Positions 1 to 10,074 of a DNA stretch of 64,000 nt are shown one piece after another (positions within the stretch are counted from its first letter, which is position 1; each line of letters starts with the position of its first letter). The stretch comes from Impatiens glandulifera. Its lineage: Eukaryota; Streptophyta; Magnoliopsida; Ericales; Balsaminaceae. The position numbers and the translations under genes were made by a program. The notes beneath the pieces are model-generated. The model had not been told where the DNA came from. It saw only the letters and a program-made list of their open reading frames with translations, and searched no databases. The stretch lies in contig NC_061864.1 of NCBI RefSeq assembly GCF_907164915.1, forward strand, positions 18,760,484 to 18,824,483. Reading direction: 5' to 3'.

Positions 1-943
1 TCAAAATTCTTTCTCTTTACTTGAAACTGCTAGATGTGAAAGTCTTGGTAAAGAAATAATAGTAAAACAAAAATGGTTTATATAAATTGTATTTTTTTAA
101 ATTAACATAATTAATAAATTTAACATGGTTGCTTGGTACTGATTTTTTTTTACTTGAGAGAATGGGAAAATGAATAGTTTCATTGATTTGATTACTAAAT
201 ACAAATCATACATTTTTTTTTAAAATTGGGAGGAATAAAAATGTCCTATACTAATTAAATTGTATTTACTTTTAAACAAATTAACATAAATAATAAATTT
301 GACATTGTGGAATTAAAATTTTCAATCAACATCTTTTATCACTTACTCTTAATTTTTCACTAATAATATATAAAACAATTTAGAAACATTCATGAAAACA
401 ATTAATATATTCGATATTGTGGGAACAAAATTTTCAATTAACATAGGGATAAACTCTGAAGTTTTTCACTAATAATATATAAAAACAATTTAGAAACATT
501 AATAAAAACAATTAATATATAATAAACCAGTATTTTTAAGTCTTATTTGAGGTAATACATATAATTTTGTTATTATATAATTCAAATTAATCAAATTTTG
601 TTTTAAATTTAAAATATAAAGTCTTATTAGTTTAATGATTGTACTTGTTTTTTGTTTTTTTTTGTTTTTTTAAGTTCGAAACATATAGTATTTTTAATTT
701 TACTTTTAACCGTTTTAAGTTTATGGGTGACTAAACTTACGACCCGACTCAAATACCCATTCACTCTCACATATATACCAAAATTAATCACAAATCTCGA
801 CCCGACAATTCTGACACATTGAAATTAAACATTATTATATATATATATATATATATATAATTATTTTTTATTTATAACATTTTTAATATTAAAATACAAA
901 TAATATTTTACCTATATCACTTTTTCACTAAAAACTCATTATT

Positions 944-992
<49 letters not shown>

Positions 993-1300
993 CTTTATAA
1001 AGTTAACTCGATTCTAATAATAATAATATCCCAACTAAAATTATTTAAAAATTAAAAATAAGTATTTCAGTAAGATGCTAGATAGTTAACTTTATAAATT
1101 AAAAAATAATTAATAATTCTTTTATTTTATTTTGTTTATTATTAAGATCATTCGTATTATTTTATTTAATAATATATATTAAATTTGACTTAATGTAGTA
1201 AAATCTAAATTAACGCAATAAGTAGTTCGAGTTGCAAAATTGGTTTCATTCCATTTAAATTTTTTTAACATGAAACAAATATCATAAAAATAAAAAATAA
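1..1300. other. AT-rich upstream flank of the first GDSL unit
   Basis: No gene is visible here. The first 400 bases resemble the stretch near 25440-25800, so this is probably the upstream part of the same duplicated unit. A degenerate copy of a tRNA-like repeat lies near 585-835, and pure TA microsatellites lie at about 838-860 and 950-990. Confidence 0.6.
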
Positions 1301-1522
1301 AAAAACCCAAATCTTAGGCCCTACTTCTTTAATATTATATTAATCTCCTTCATAAAATAAAGTTAAGATTGCAGGGACTTTTTATATAAAGAAAGAAAAT
1401 TAAGATTTACACTTTACAAAGAAATAAAAAAAAAAAATCCAATTTCAAATGAGACATTAAACAAGATCTGAATCCTTTTGTGGAAATATTTGATTATAAG
1501 AAAAAAAAAAAAAAAAAAGGTT

Positions 1523-1547
1523 CACGTCGTGAATTTTCTATATAAAA
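1523..1547 (+). promoter_or_regulatory. Core promoter of GDSL copy 1
   Basis: A TATA box (CTATATAAAAG, 1538-1547) lies about 75 bases before the ATG. Just upstream is CACGTCGTG (1523-1531), where copies 2 and 3 have a perfect CACGTG G-box. The surrounding motif around 1440-1490, ending GATCTGAATCCTTTTGTGG, is shared with copy 2 and partly with copy 3. Confidence 0.55.
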
Positions 1548-1621
1548 GTCCCTCAATTTCTCAATGAAAGTATATAAATCATATGTAACAAATTGGACTA
1601 TTTTACTAAGCTATAGAAATA

Positions 1622-3423
1622 ATGTCCTTTCATTCTCTTCTAGCTTTCTCTTCTTTAGTCATAATCTCTTCTCTATTCCTTCCCATTCTTGTTCATTCAG
1701 ATTGCGGAAGAAATCCAGTTATTTTCAACTTTGGCGATTCCAATTCCGATACCGGTGGATTTGCTGCTGCTCATGGCCTCATCTTTGGGTTCCCTCTAGG
1801 CCGTAATTTCTTCAATGGTGTAACCTATAGGTTATGCGATGGACGCCTTCTTATCGATTTCCTTTGTGAGTTTTCCATATATTACTACATTTTTAATGGA
1901 AAATATCATCATTTTATTTAGGTGTATAATATGAAAGAAAGAGTAGTAATATATGCTTTATAAATTGATTTTTATTTATGCAATTTTTTATGTTTTCATG
2001 TAATTAATTGCTAGATCAGTAAGGTAATCAATTTAAGGGTATGTAAGGATATCTTCACATATTTGGAAATACTCATATGCGAAACTGGATCTGAATTTTA
2101 ACCATACAAAAATAATAAATTATTTATTTAAAAATAAATAAATACTATAACTAAAATATTAGTTTAAATGAGATATATTTAAAAACATGATATTTAAAAA
2201 TTGGTATAAAGAAATGTTCTTGTTTGTTATTTTTTCCATTGAATTCCAGTCTATATATGTAATTAGGGAAACAAATATAATGAAGGGTATGCAATATATC
2301 TTCAATAAACTCAACTTATTGAACAATGAAGTAACATAGCCTTATTCTTTTAGGTGAAAGCCTAAAGACACCTTATTTGGCACCATATCTGGAAACAGTA
2401 AGGGATAATAATGTAGCAAATGGTGCTAATTTTGCTGTAAGTGGTTCAGCCACTCTTCCAAGTTCTAACCTTTTCAACTTGGCTGTTCAAGCTTTTCAGT
2501 TTATTCGTTTTCAAAATCGCTCCATTGCCTCCAATACACGAGGTGATTTTATTTGATTTAATAATTGCTTGAACGTAATTTCATTTCTCTCGTTGTTATA
2601 AAATTCGAGTTCTTTATATTTTTCAAGGCATCCCATATTCGCTATCGGTCAAAGACTTCAATAATGCACTTTATACATTCGACATCGGACAGAACGATCT
2701 GGCTGGCTCGTTTAGTTATCTTTCGTATACACAAGTTATTCAAAAGATCCCGTCTTTCATAGATGAGATCAAAAATACTTTATGGGTTAGTTAGTAAATT
2801 ATTTCAATTGCAGTAATTGAATTTTGTTGTAATTAATAATCATGAATTGCAGATGATATATTCACATGGTGGAAGGAACTTCTGGATTCACAATACTGGC
2901 CCATTGGGGTGTTTACCCGAACAGTTAGTATCAAACCGGGCAAATTCAAGGGATTATGACAAGTTTGGATGTTTATCGCCCCATAATAAAGCAGCGAATG
3001 TTTTCAATAATCAATTAAATGATCTATGCAAACAACTTAGATCGCAAATGAAGGATGCCAAAATTGTGTATGTTGATATATACACTATTAAGTATGACCT
3101 TATTGCAAGTTCTTCTATTTACGGTGAGTTTGATTTTTTTTTAACATAAAGTCTATTTTCTTTTCTCAATGAATTTGTTACGTTTTATAGGATTCGAGAA
3201 ACCACTTATGGCATGTTGTGGAAATGGTGGCCCTCCTTACAACTTCAATCCAAACAAGCGGTGTGGCTCTACTTCCGGTTATGATGTTTGTAAAATGGGG
3301 TCGAAGTTTGTGAGCTGGGATGGAACACACCATACTGAATTCGCGAATTCGATAGTTGCAAACAAAGTATTGTCGGGAAATTACTCTACACCTAATTTGA
3401 AGATTGATTTCTTTTGTAAGTAG
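1622..3423 (+). CDS. GDSL esterase/lipase, tandem copy 1
   Basis: Secreted SGNH/GDSL-type ester hydrolase of the large plant family. The exons are 1622-1865, 2354-2542, 2628-2785, 2853-3123 and 3191-3423. They total 1095 bases, giving 364 residues, the usual length. All junctions are GT-AG and keep frame. Residues 1-26 form a hydrophobic signal peptide ending near VHS, so the protein should enter the secretory pathway. Block I is FGDSNSDTGG with catalytic Ser40. Block II is NGANFA (about 104-109). Block III is GQND with Asn167. The C-terminal catalytic pair is Asp331 and His334 in DGTHHTEF. The HNTGPLGCLP stretch and overall layout suggest the ENOD8/alpha-fucosidase-like branch, but the substrate cannot be read from sequence. 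It is the first of three paralogues with identical exon lengths. Confidence 0.93.
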
Positions 3424-3461
3424 GAAAATATATGAATAAGGTTGTATTTCTTTTTGTAATT

Positions 3462-4170
3462 GGACACTGGAGGTATCTTAATCCTCTTGTTTGCTGTCAT
3501 CTGATTCTTATCGCGGCCTTTTCCTGTCGCCCAGGAATGACCCATGGAATAAGTTTGGGTGGTTTTTAAAAAGTTAGGAAAAAATTCTAAATAAAACTAA
3601 TAGATAAAGGTAATTTATCATTTTTTTAATAATTAAATAAATAAACATAAAAGTATATTAAAAACTTTTAAAAATTTAGCGGGTGTAGTTAAATTTGAAC
3701 CGTAAAAAAGCATGGAAGCCCTACATAGACCCCTTGCTGCTGGTGGTAATTCTTTATGATGGTAAAGAATTTTTCTACATTCTCCTCCATTGGAGACAGA
3801 GCTGGTCCCGAGTTTTTGTCTGCCCCAGTCCCGATAAAAAAAATCTATATATTTTTGTTGCCTTAAGTCTAGTTTAAAATTTTGATAAAAAAAATTACTT
3901 TTGATGAGATTTGAACACATAACCATATAAAAATTATATATTTTTATCCTTAACCACTAAACTACATCCTTTTATGTTTAAAATTATAATAAATTTAACT
4001 AAATACCTTAATATTTTTAATAAATGGGTTGTTCTAAGGAGTGGGCTACCTAGCCCGAGGGCTTGCCGAGCTTACCCCAAGGCCGGCCCTAATTGGAGAT
4101 GGATGATCATCGTCTTCAACCCTTTTCAGATTCTCCATTTTCACATTATCCATAATGGTTCTTAATATAA
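3462..4170 (-). pseudogene. Broken NIMIN-like gene, split by insertions
   Basis: This stretch aligns in blocks with the intact NIMIN-like gene at 22566-22967 and its flanks. One block, 3462-3530, matches the middle of the gene. A second, about 3735-3796, matches the EKFF helix region. A third, 4092-4170, matches the N-terminal codons and 5' leader. The third block is separated from the second by a hAT-type MITE (3797-4091). About 200 unrelated bases separate the first and second blocks. The C-terminal part with the EAR motif is missing, the gene now ending against the 3' flank of GDSL copy 1. It cannot encode a functional protein. Confidence 0.75.
3797..4091. mobile_element. hAT-type MITE in the NIMIN pseudogene
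   Basis: A 295-bp element with inverted ends: CAGAGCTGGTCCCGAG on the left, and GGCCGGCCCT at the right end, which reads AGGGCCGGCC on the other strand. It is flanked by an exact 8-bp duplication, ATTGGAGA (3789-3796 and 4092-4099). Eight-base duplications and CAGRGCYGGYCC ends are typical of hAT elements. The intact NIMIN gene has the uninterrupted sequence CCATTGGAGATGG, which serves as an empty site. It has no coding capacity. A sister copy lies at 56238-56498. Confidence 0.88.
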
Positions 4171-5187
4171 TATATAACTTGACATAATTGTGAAATGACG
4201 AAATTAACCTTGGTCAAAATTTTGGAATTTGTAAGGATGATCAAGTCAAACTAGTTGTAGTAAGGAAATGACGTTGTTTAAAACATGTTGTCTGTTGTGT
4301 TGTCACTTTGATGATGCGATAACAATTGACAACGTCCTTATTTTGAAAAAAATACTTTTTCAACGTAACCATTTTACCTAAGGCAGATGTTTTTTTTTTT
4401 TGGAATAACCTAACCAAAAAATAAGTTATTTACAAATAATCCATAACCCAACAAGCAATACACATGTAATTTGAATGCAGATTTTTTTTTTATCATAACA
4501 TTCAATTAATTAAAAAATATTATTTTTTTATTATATATTAATAAACTTTTAAGTCTTTAACACAAAAAAAAAAAACACTTTCTTAAAAATAAAAAATAAA
4601 ATAAAAAAAACCTTAAATTTATGCAAATGACCATAATAAGAGCAAGTTTGGATATAAATGGTATAAAGTTCAAACCCATATATAAAATTTAGAAGGTCAA
4701 GCACAACTCATACAAACAGAGAAGGATTCATGTAGGAAACCCACAAAAAAAAAAAAAAAGTTATTTTTTACGTAACATTATTCCTAATTTTTTTTTTTTA
4801 AATTTCATTATAATTAACGGTTTATTTATCTAATTATTAAAAAATAGTAAAACTTACATTTATTAACTCGTTTTATCTAAAATTTTCTCGATATTCTTTT
4901 AGTCTACTATATTTTTTTTTTCAAATACTCCCATCACCGTTTATGCAGACAACTGTCTTTCAAAGCTTAAATCCAAGTTTGAGTCTACGTTTTTATGCTT
5001 GAGTCATTTATTTATGACAAGACTAAATGACCCTTTTATTAAGCTAAGAAGAGTAATGCATGGAAACAATGGACAAGAAAGAGGAAACTATAATAATAGA
5101 GGTATATATACCACCAAGAGAATAAAATACAAGGTTTAGTGTTTCAAACTGCTGAAGATTGAAGACTAGATAATATGATTTGGTTCA
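4171..5187. other. AT-rich 3' part of the first duplicated unit
   Basis: No gene is seen. The first part (to about 4400) matches the flank at 22980-23170. Stretches near 4950-5165, including TTGAAGATTGAAGACTA-like sequence, recur near 30880-31075 downstream of GDSL copy 3. It is therefore part of the segmental duplication rather than unique sequence. Confidence 0.55.
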
Positions 5188-5474
5188 TGTTATAATCTAA
5201 CCACAATAAATGATAATAAAAGTGAAAAGAAAAAGGAACACCAAGAATTACGTGAAAAACCCTTTACGGGTGAAAAATTACGGGCAGAAGATAATGTTTC
5301 ATAAAACTGATAAGAGAAAAGACGGTTGTATTCTATATGTGTTGTCAAATCCTAAAATACAATGTATATATATGGTATATAAGTTAAAGGGGTCGAACCC
5401 ATTAAGTCTACAGGTCCATACTATGCGGGCAAAGCCCGCTGACCCAACAAAAATTCAGGCCACAAACTCTAACA
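5188..5474 (-). repeat. Remnant copia 3' LTR
   Basis: A 287-bp stretch beginning TGTTATAATC and ending CTCTAACA on the plus strand. On the minus strand it therefore starts TGTTAG and ends TAACA, the TG...CA form of an LTR. A purine-rich GGAGAT tract lies immediately before it on the minus strand. A copia RNase H relic lies just upstream in that orientation, which supports the 3' LTR reading. No matching 5' LTR is present. Confidence 0.6.
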
Positions 5475-5607
5475 ATCTCCACATTGACACGAATTTCAAT
5501 CTTTGATAGCAAAACCACAAAATCAAACATATTCCATCAAAATCCCTAAGGGCATAACTCAGCAATGAAGACCAACCAAGTTCAAGCAATGCTTAAATTT
5601 GATAATA

Positions 5608-5751
5608 CCCCACTAAGGTAGTCCAGTGGTAAGAATTTGACTTAAAAGACTAAAAGGTCACGAGTTCGATTATAGCTGGAAGCGTTTTGAGTTTAAGCGG
5701 TGAATCATGGTTGTGGGGTGTCATGCTAGTTCTCCTTTAATTTCAAAAAAA
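5608..5751 (+). mobile_element. tRNA-derived SINE inserted in the copia relic
   Basis: A 144-bp element with RNA polymerase III promoter-like boxes. The A-box-like GGTAGTCCAGTGG is near 5618-5629 and the B-box-like CGAGTTCGATTA is near 5661-5672. It ends in a short A-run. Degenerate 19-bp direct repeats flank it (5589-5607 and 5752-5770, about 15 of 19 matching), as expected for target-primed insertion. It splits the reading of the copia stump around it. Confidence 0.65.
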
Positions 5752-6330
5752 ATGTTCAAACTTGGTAATAGAAAGTGACTCAGTCATCATATCAACAGGA
5801 TTATTGTGTGTACTCACCTTGCTCACAACAACATCACCACGGACAACAACATCACGTACAAAATGATACCGTACATCAATGTGCTTAGTTCTATCATGAA
5901 ACACCTGATCCTTCGACAAAAAAATAGCACTCTGACTATCACAAAAGATTGTAGAAATCTTCAAATTTTCACCAAGTTCGTCAAACAAGCCTTTTCCAAA
6001 TTGCTATCCAAATTGCTTCTTTGCAAACCTTTTTAATCGCCATGTACTATGTCTCTGTAGACAAAACAGTTGTACCCTGCAGCATAGCCTTCCAGCTAAT
6101 AACTCAACCACCAACAAAAAAAAATATAACCAGACAACGATCTTCTCTTATCAGGATCTCCAGCGTAATCTGAATCAACGTAACCGACAACTTTATCTCT
6201 ACTCTTCCCAAACTGTAAGCAAACATCAGTCGAACCACATAAGTATCTGAAAATTCACTGAACTACTTTCCAATGTTCCTTACAAGGGTTTGCCATATAT
6301 CTACTAGCAACACTAATCGCATATTTAGAA
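5743..6330 (-). pseudogene. Copia retrotransposon RNase H relic
   Basis: Read on the minus strand, 6120-6190 encodes a DSDYAGDPDKRRSLSGY-type stretch. Next comes an LSTETxYMAIKKVCKEAIW-type stretch near 6010-6080, and then [21 protein letters not shown] (5743-5988). These are the order and motifs of the C-terminal RNase H of Ty1/copia polyproteins. Stops and frame breaks interrupt it. Reverse transcriptase, integrase and gag are absent. The adjacent LTR at 5188-5474 marks it as the 3' stump of a truncated element. Confidence 0.8.
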
Positions 6331-6339
6331 CAACTATAA

Positions 6340-7200
6340 ACTTTAAAAAACTCAAGAACCAAGTTACTAAACTTTAAGAAAATTCATTTCTCAATTAGTC
6401 CATAACTAATTAACATAAGCCTATACGTTTATTTGTAAAAATATATTAGCCAATTGAAGAGTCCATATATTAGCCAATAGGCCAATTAAAGTTAAATGTT
6501 TATCATAACATTATGTTTTAATTTTCTAATTAGGTATTAAATATTAATTAAATAATTAATATTTAATTATATTTGGATTAAATTCACCGTTAATTCACGT
6601 TTGAATTTATGTGAATTTTATTTGATTTTATTTATTTACAATCTTATTTTCATTTATTAATAGAATGGACTTAATTCCAACATAAAGTTCATTAGTCCCT
6701 AATTTAATGCATGAGTTTTGGGATTGTGATCATTTCCCTTTTTCAACTTCTGAGAATGGTCCAAAAAATACACGATCGTTCTCCTTGGACGGGGTCGCTC
6801 TCAAGCGTTGGGAGTTTGTTTACTGCATCTGAGAGTTGTTAACTCTTTTGCCCTTGGGTGGTTGCCTTGACCCCATAGGACTGGGTGCTGATCTGATGCG
6901 ATTGAGTCCATCCAAGGTCTTGAGCCTTTTGGGGTCTAGATGCCCTTTTATGCTTGACCCTGTTTGTTATGCATTACATATTTTTTTTTTCTACAAAACA
7001 AAAACAATCCACCAAATTAATTAATAGATAAAATTATCATTATAAGTCAATTTAATATAATGAATTATTTATTTGTACCATTTTTATTTTATTTAAATTA
7101 TTTCAGAATTTAATTATAAAATTTATGATGTAAAACGTGAGTATTTTTAAGAAGTTAGAGACATATGAATGAGAACAATTAATTTATAATAAAAACCATT
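6340..7200. other. Gene-free stretch with an unexplained GC-richer patch
   Basis: Mostly AT-rich sequence without a credible reading frame. The patch at about 6720-6965 is clearly less AT-rich and looks like the edge of an old repeat or retroelement. I recognise no protein motif in it on either strand. Confidence 0.4.
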
Positions 7201-7518
7201 TATTAAATGAATTAATACTATTTTTTTAATGTTCTGAGTGGAAATAAATAATAACATTTGTATCACATTATCAACTAAAATGTCAAATTAATTTTACTTT
7301 ATTTTTTTAATATTTTAAATACTAAATATAAATAATACTTTTGATATATAACTTAAATAATTCATTACATAAAAACAAACATTAACAAGTATTTAGACAA
7401 ATTTTAACTTAAGTATTAGTTATTACAATTTTCGAGATAATTTGTACTAGAGTTTTAAGTTAAATGGTTGATTTAATCTCCACCAAAATCCAAATATTAA
7501 TTGATAGGAAAAAAAACC
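7200..7518. repeat. Duplicated-unit flank, left of the Mutator-like element
   Basis: This stretch matches about 26860-27090 upstream of GDSL copy 3 over most of its length. Both include the run TATCACATTATCAACTAAAA. It shows that the Mutator-like element landed inside the upstream flank of a GDSL unit. The last nine bases before the element (7510-7518, AAAAAAACC) are the target-site duplication. Confidence 0.65.
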
Positions 7519-7860
7519 GGGGAATTTGATCAAATGACCCTCAAAGGAGGGTCATTCTCATATTTAACCTCAAAAATATCCATTTTTATTTTTAACCTTT
7601 TTTATAATTTTTTTTCCTTTTTACCCTTACTAACCTTTTTTTTTTCTTTTTCTTCTTCCTTTTCCTTTTCCTTTTCCCTTTCCTTTTCCCCCATTTCTCC
7701 TTCCCGTTTTCTCCCCTCTCTTCCCCCGGCGACATTGCTCCAGCCCCAGCCCTTCCCCCAGCCACAGCCGCCGTCCCCCTCTCTTCCCAGCGACCTTGCT
7801 CCAGCCCCAGCCGCCGTTGCTCCGTCGAGCCCAAAGGACCGGCTGTAAGAACCCTGCTTT
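7519..7860 (+). repeat. Outer terminal inverted repeat, left arm
   Basis: Pairs with 10600-10941 in inverted orientation. Shared landmarks are the terminal AATTTG, then GGGTCATTCTCAT, a CCATTTTTATTTT-like run, pyrimidine-rich CCTTTTCC tracts, and a GC-rich CCAGCCGCCGTTGCTCC block. Open frames here are low-complexity and are not credible genes. Confidence 0.75.
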
Positions 7861-8140
7861 CAATAGGAAACCTGCCTTAACAATCGAAATGAATAGGTAA
7901 ATTTCTCAATACTACTGCTTCCAATATGTGTTATACAAGAATCTAAACCCTAGAACATTATTTTGCAAATATTGAATTCATTTGGAAGTAATGTATAGCC
8001 TAATTTCCCATCTGTATGTGTATCAAATTTAGATGCAAATACACCGTTATTTTGGTTAGAAGAATACTTATATGGACTTATTTGAAAACACTTTTGGATC
8101 TACTTTGTGGTTGAAATGATGTCAAAATGTACGCAATTGA

Positions 8141-8395
8141 GTGGGTCGTGGGTCGTGGGGCGTGGGGTGGTGCGTGGGGCGTGGGCTTGGGCTTGGGCTT
8201 GGGCGTGGGCGTGGGCGTGGGCGTGGGCGTGGGCGAGGGCGAGGGCGTGGGCTTGGGCGTGGGCGTGGGCGTGGGCGTGGGCGTGGGCGTGGGCATGGAC
8301 GTGGACGTGGACGTGGACGTGGACGTGGGCTTGGGCTTGGGCTTGGGCTTGGGCTTGGGCGTGGGCTTGGGCGTGGAGCGTGGGCTTTGGCGTAC
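8141..8395 (+). repeat. GGGCGT/GGGCTT hexamer array
   Basis: About 40 tandem hexamers, mainly GGGCGT, GGGCTT and GGACGT, with a run of GGACGT in the middle. The array opens all three plus-strand frames into Gly-Arg, Ala-Trp or Gly-Leu/Val repeats. These are artefacts of the hexamer, not proteins. A more decayed complement lies on the right arm (10075-10262), so the array is part of the element's inverted repeat. Confidence 0.9.
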
Positions 8396-8435
8396 CACGC
8401 AATATGTACAATTAATTTAATAAGTTTATTAATAA

Positions 8436-8470
8436 GCGGGGATAGCTTAGTTGGGACTTGGGAGAGAGTA
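8436..8470 (+). repeat. 5' half of a tRNA-Phe in the left arm
   Basis: Bases 8436-8456 match the first 21 bases of plant tRNA-Phe(GAA) with one C-to-T change. They include the acceptor 5' strand and an A-box-like TAGCTTAGTTGG. A partial repeat of the D-loop (CTTGGGAGAG) follows, and then the match is lost. The inverted counterpart on the right arm is full length. Confidence 0.75.
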
Positions 8471-8680
8471 AATTTCTTTGCCTTTTACTTTATAATTAAT
8501 GAAACAGCCAAGCAGAACTTACAAAATTGGAATTGAAAATAGGAAAAATACTTAAAATTCTAATATGAGCTAAGAAGGTAATCTTAATCTAGGATGAACC
8601 TTGCTAAATCTATATTCTTGTTTTTGTGCTTGCATTAATCGACTATAACAACTTTTATTATACATATCTATGTAACAGCA

Positions 8681-8797
8681 GCACAGGTACAAAGTCTTCT
8701 GGTTTTTGGCAAAAAGAAAGAGACATTACAGTGTGCAATTGAGGGTCAGTTATGGAGATTTGTTGTTGTACTTGCAGCACAAAATGGAGCTTTATGA
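8681..8797 (+). pseudogene. Captured exon fragment resembling SEC16
   Basis: An in-frame stretch reads AQVQSLLVFGKKKETLQCAI, then EGQLWRFVVVLAAQNGAL and a stop. This resembles the conserved central region of plant SEC16 proteins, which act at ER exit sites in COPII coat assembly. In those proteins a segment of the form VQ-LLVSGRKKEALQCAQEG precedes GQLWGPALVLA. A likely intron acceptor (AACAG) lies just before it, and a frame-shifted continuation is suggested after the stop. The assignment is from remembered family consensus, not a search. It sits inside the Mutator-like element and is too short to be functional. Confidence 0.55.
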
Positions 8798-9512
8798 AGT
8801 AGAAATTTGAACAAATTACTAGTTGTTGTGTAATATATCTGTTGTACTATTTGCTGCACTTGAGAAAAGCCTCCAGTGTGTAATGGAAGGGTGAGATTAT
8901 AAGTAAGTCAGGTTCTTATTTTCTCAGTTGTCTCTTTCTCTCAACAATTTGTAAATTGAATTCACTGATGGGATTGTGCAAATCATGTATACATACATTC
9001 TTATTCTTGAAAAGGAATCTCAATTCTTTCGTTTATATCTTATAAATCTTGTATTTTTTTGTATATATATAAAGATTGTTTACTTAGCAGTTATTGAGAG
9101 CACAAACCAACAAATACGTTGATTTTTTGCCCTAAGGAAAACAACAAGTGCGTAACATAAACAAAATTCATCATTAACCAAAACATAGACAGAAGAAATA
9201 AGTTTGAAACTTAGAAACTAATTATTCATCCTCTCAATATTGATGTTAAAAACTTCAAAACTAGAGACATTTCACCTTGTCCCTAAAGCTCTTTTGCCAA
9301 TAAAGAACGCTAAAACCAAGAATCAAATTTATCAAATGGCTTGTTTAATAACTTTCTATTTGAATGACTTTGAGAAGATTATAATGTAATTTTTATAAGT
9401 CACACAAACACCATTCATTTCTATTTATACTAATTCAACATCTATGAAAAATCAATCAAAAAAATAAATGACTACACAATAAATAATGAAATTGAATTAA
9501 TTATTTGTTGTA

Positions 9513-9860
9513 TTAAGCATCTAAAGGTGCAATCCAGTGCCTTCCATTGACAAAACTCTTGGCCAGAAATGGATGAGCCAATTCATAGTCCAATTCTCTA
9601 GCCCAAGACACTCCACGGACCGCTTTCGCCCCAGACTCATAACACTTGTACACCCTGAAAAAGGCAATCTTATATAGAAAATTCAACAATTAATATAATA
9701 TGCATCAAAAGTACATGACTTTTTAAGATTTGTATATTAAAGATGCATACTTGTTCTTGTTACTGATGTGGTCCCAATCATCTCAACCACCATGAGCCAC
9801 AATATTATCGAAATAAGTATGAGCGTAAACAATTCTAGAGTATTGGCCCAAGAAAAATTG
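9513..9860 (-). pseudogene. Captured pectinesterase C-terminal fragment
   Basis: Minus strand, two exons: about 9860-9751 and 9654-9513, joined by a GT-AG intron that keeps frame. Together they read GQYSRIVYAHTYFDNIVAHGG, a stop, [32 protein letters not shown], then [19 protein letters not shown] and a natural stop. This is the C-terminal signature of pectin methylesterases: the GxxSR...YxDN stretch, GWDDWG, YKCxGPGA, the RVxWxREL block and FI(D)GxxW. The first W of GWDDW has become TGA. The catalytic centre lies upstream in the family and is absent. It is a gene fragment carried by the Mutator-like element. Confidence 0.8.
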
Positions 9861-9964
9861 CACACACAACCCTTTTAAAAGAATAATTCACACATATCAA
9901 AATCATTTCAATGTTTATATATATCATCACTCTGTTTAAAATTTCCAATAGAAAAAAAAACTTT

Positions 9965-10037
9965 TACAGTGAAGGTAGATCAAACACTTGACCTTTAGAT
10001 CTTCAGTTTAACACTTCTCCAACTAAGCTATCACCAC
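9965..10037 (-). pseudogene. tRNA-Phe(GAA) pseudogene
   Basis: A 73-base stretch, the exact length of a tRNA without CCA, aligns end to end with plant tRNA-Phe. It has an A-box-like TAGCTTAGTTGG, an anticodon loop CTGAAGA with anticodon GAA, and a B-box-like GTGTTTGATCT. About 16 to 18 positions differ, mostly C-to-T or G-to-A changes, which breaks several stem pairs. That pattern is expected from cytosine-methylation decay. It lies at the inner end of the right arm of the Mutator-like element and matches 8436-8456 in inverted orientation. Confidence 0.75.
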
Positions 10038-10074
10038 TTATTAATAAACTTATTAAATTAATTGTACATATTGC

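Noticed and set aside
7501..7863. Ser/Phe/Pro-rich and Lys/Arg-rich frames on both strands
   Set aside because: Low-complexity translation of pyrimidine-rich terminal repeat sequence. The same occurs at 10596-10861 in the inverted partner.
8141..8395. CRISPR-like or telomere-like array
   Set aside because: Contiguous hexamers without spacers, GGGCGT-type rather than the plant telomere repeat TTTAGGG, inside a plant transposon.
8078..8536. Long overlapping open frames encoding Gly-Arg, Ala-Trp, Pro-Thr and Gly-Val repeats on both strands
   Set aside because: They are produced by a six-base tandem repeat, which opens every frame at once. They have no non-repeat domain and lie within a transposon arm.
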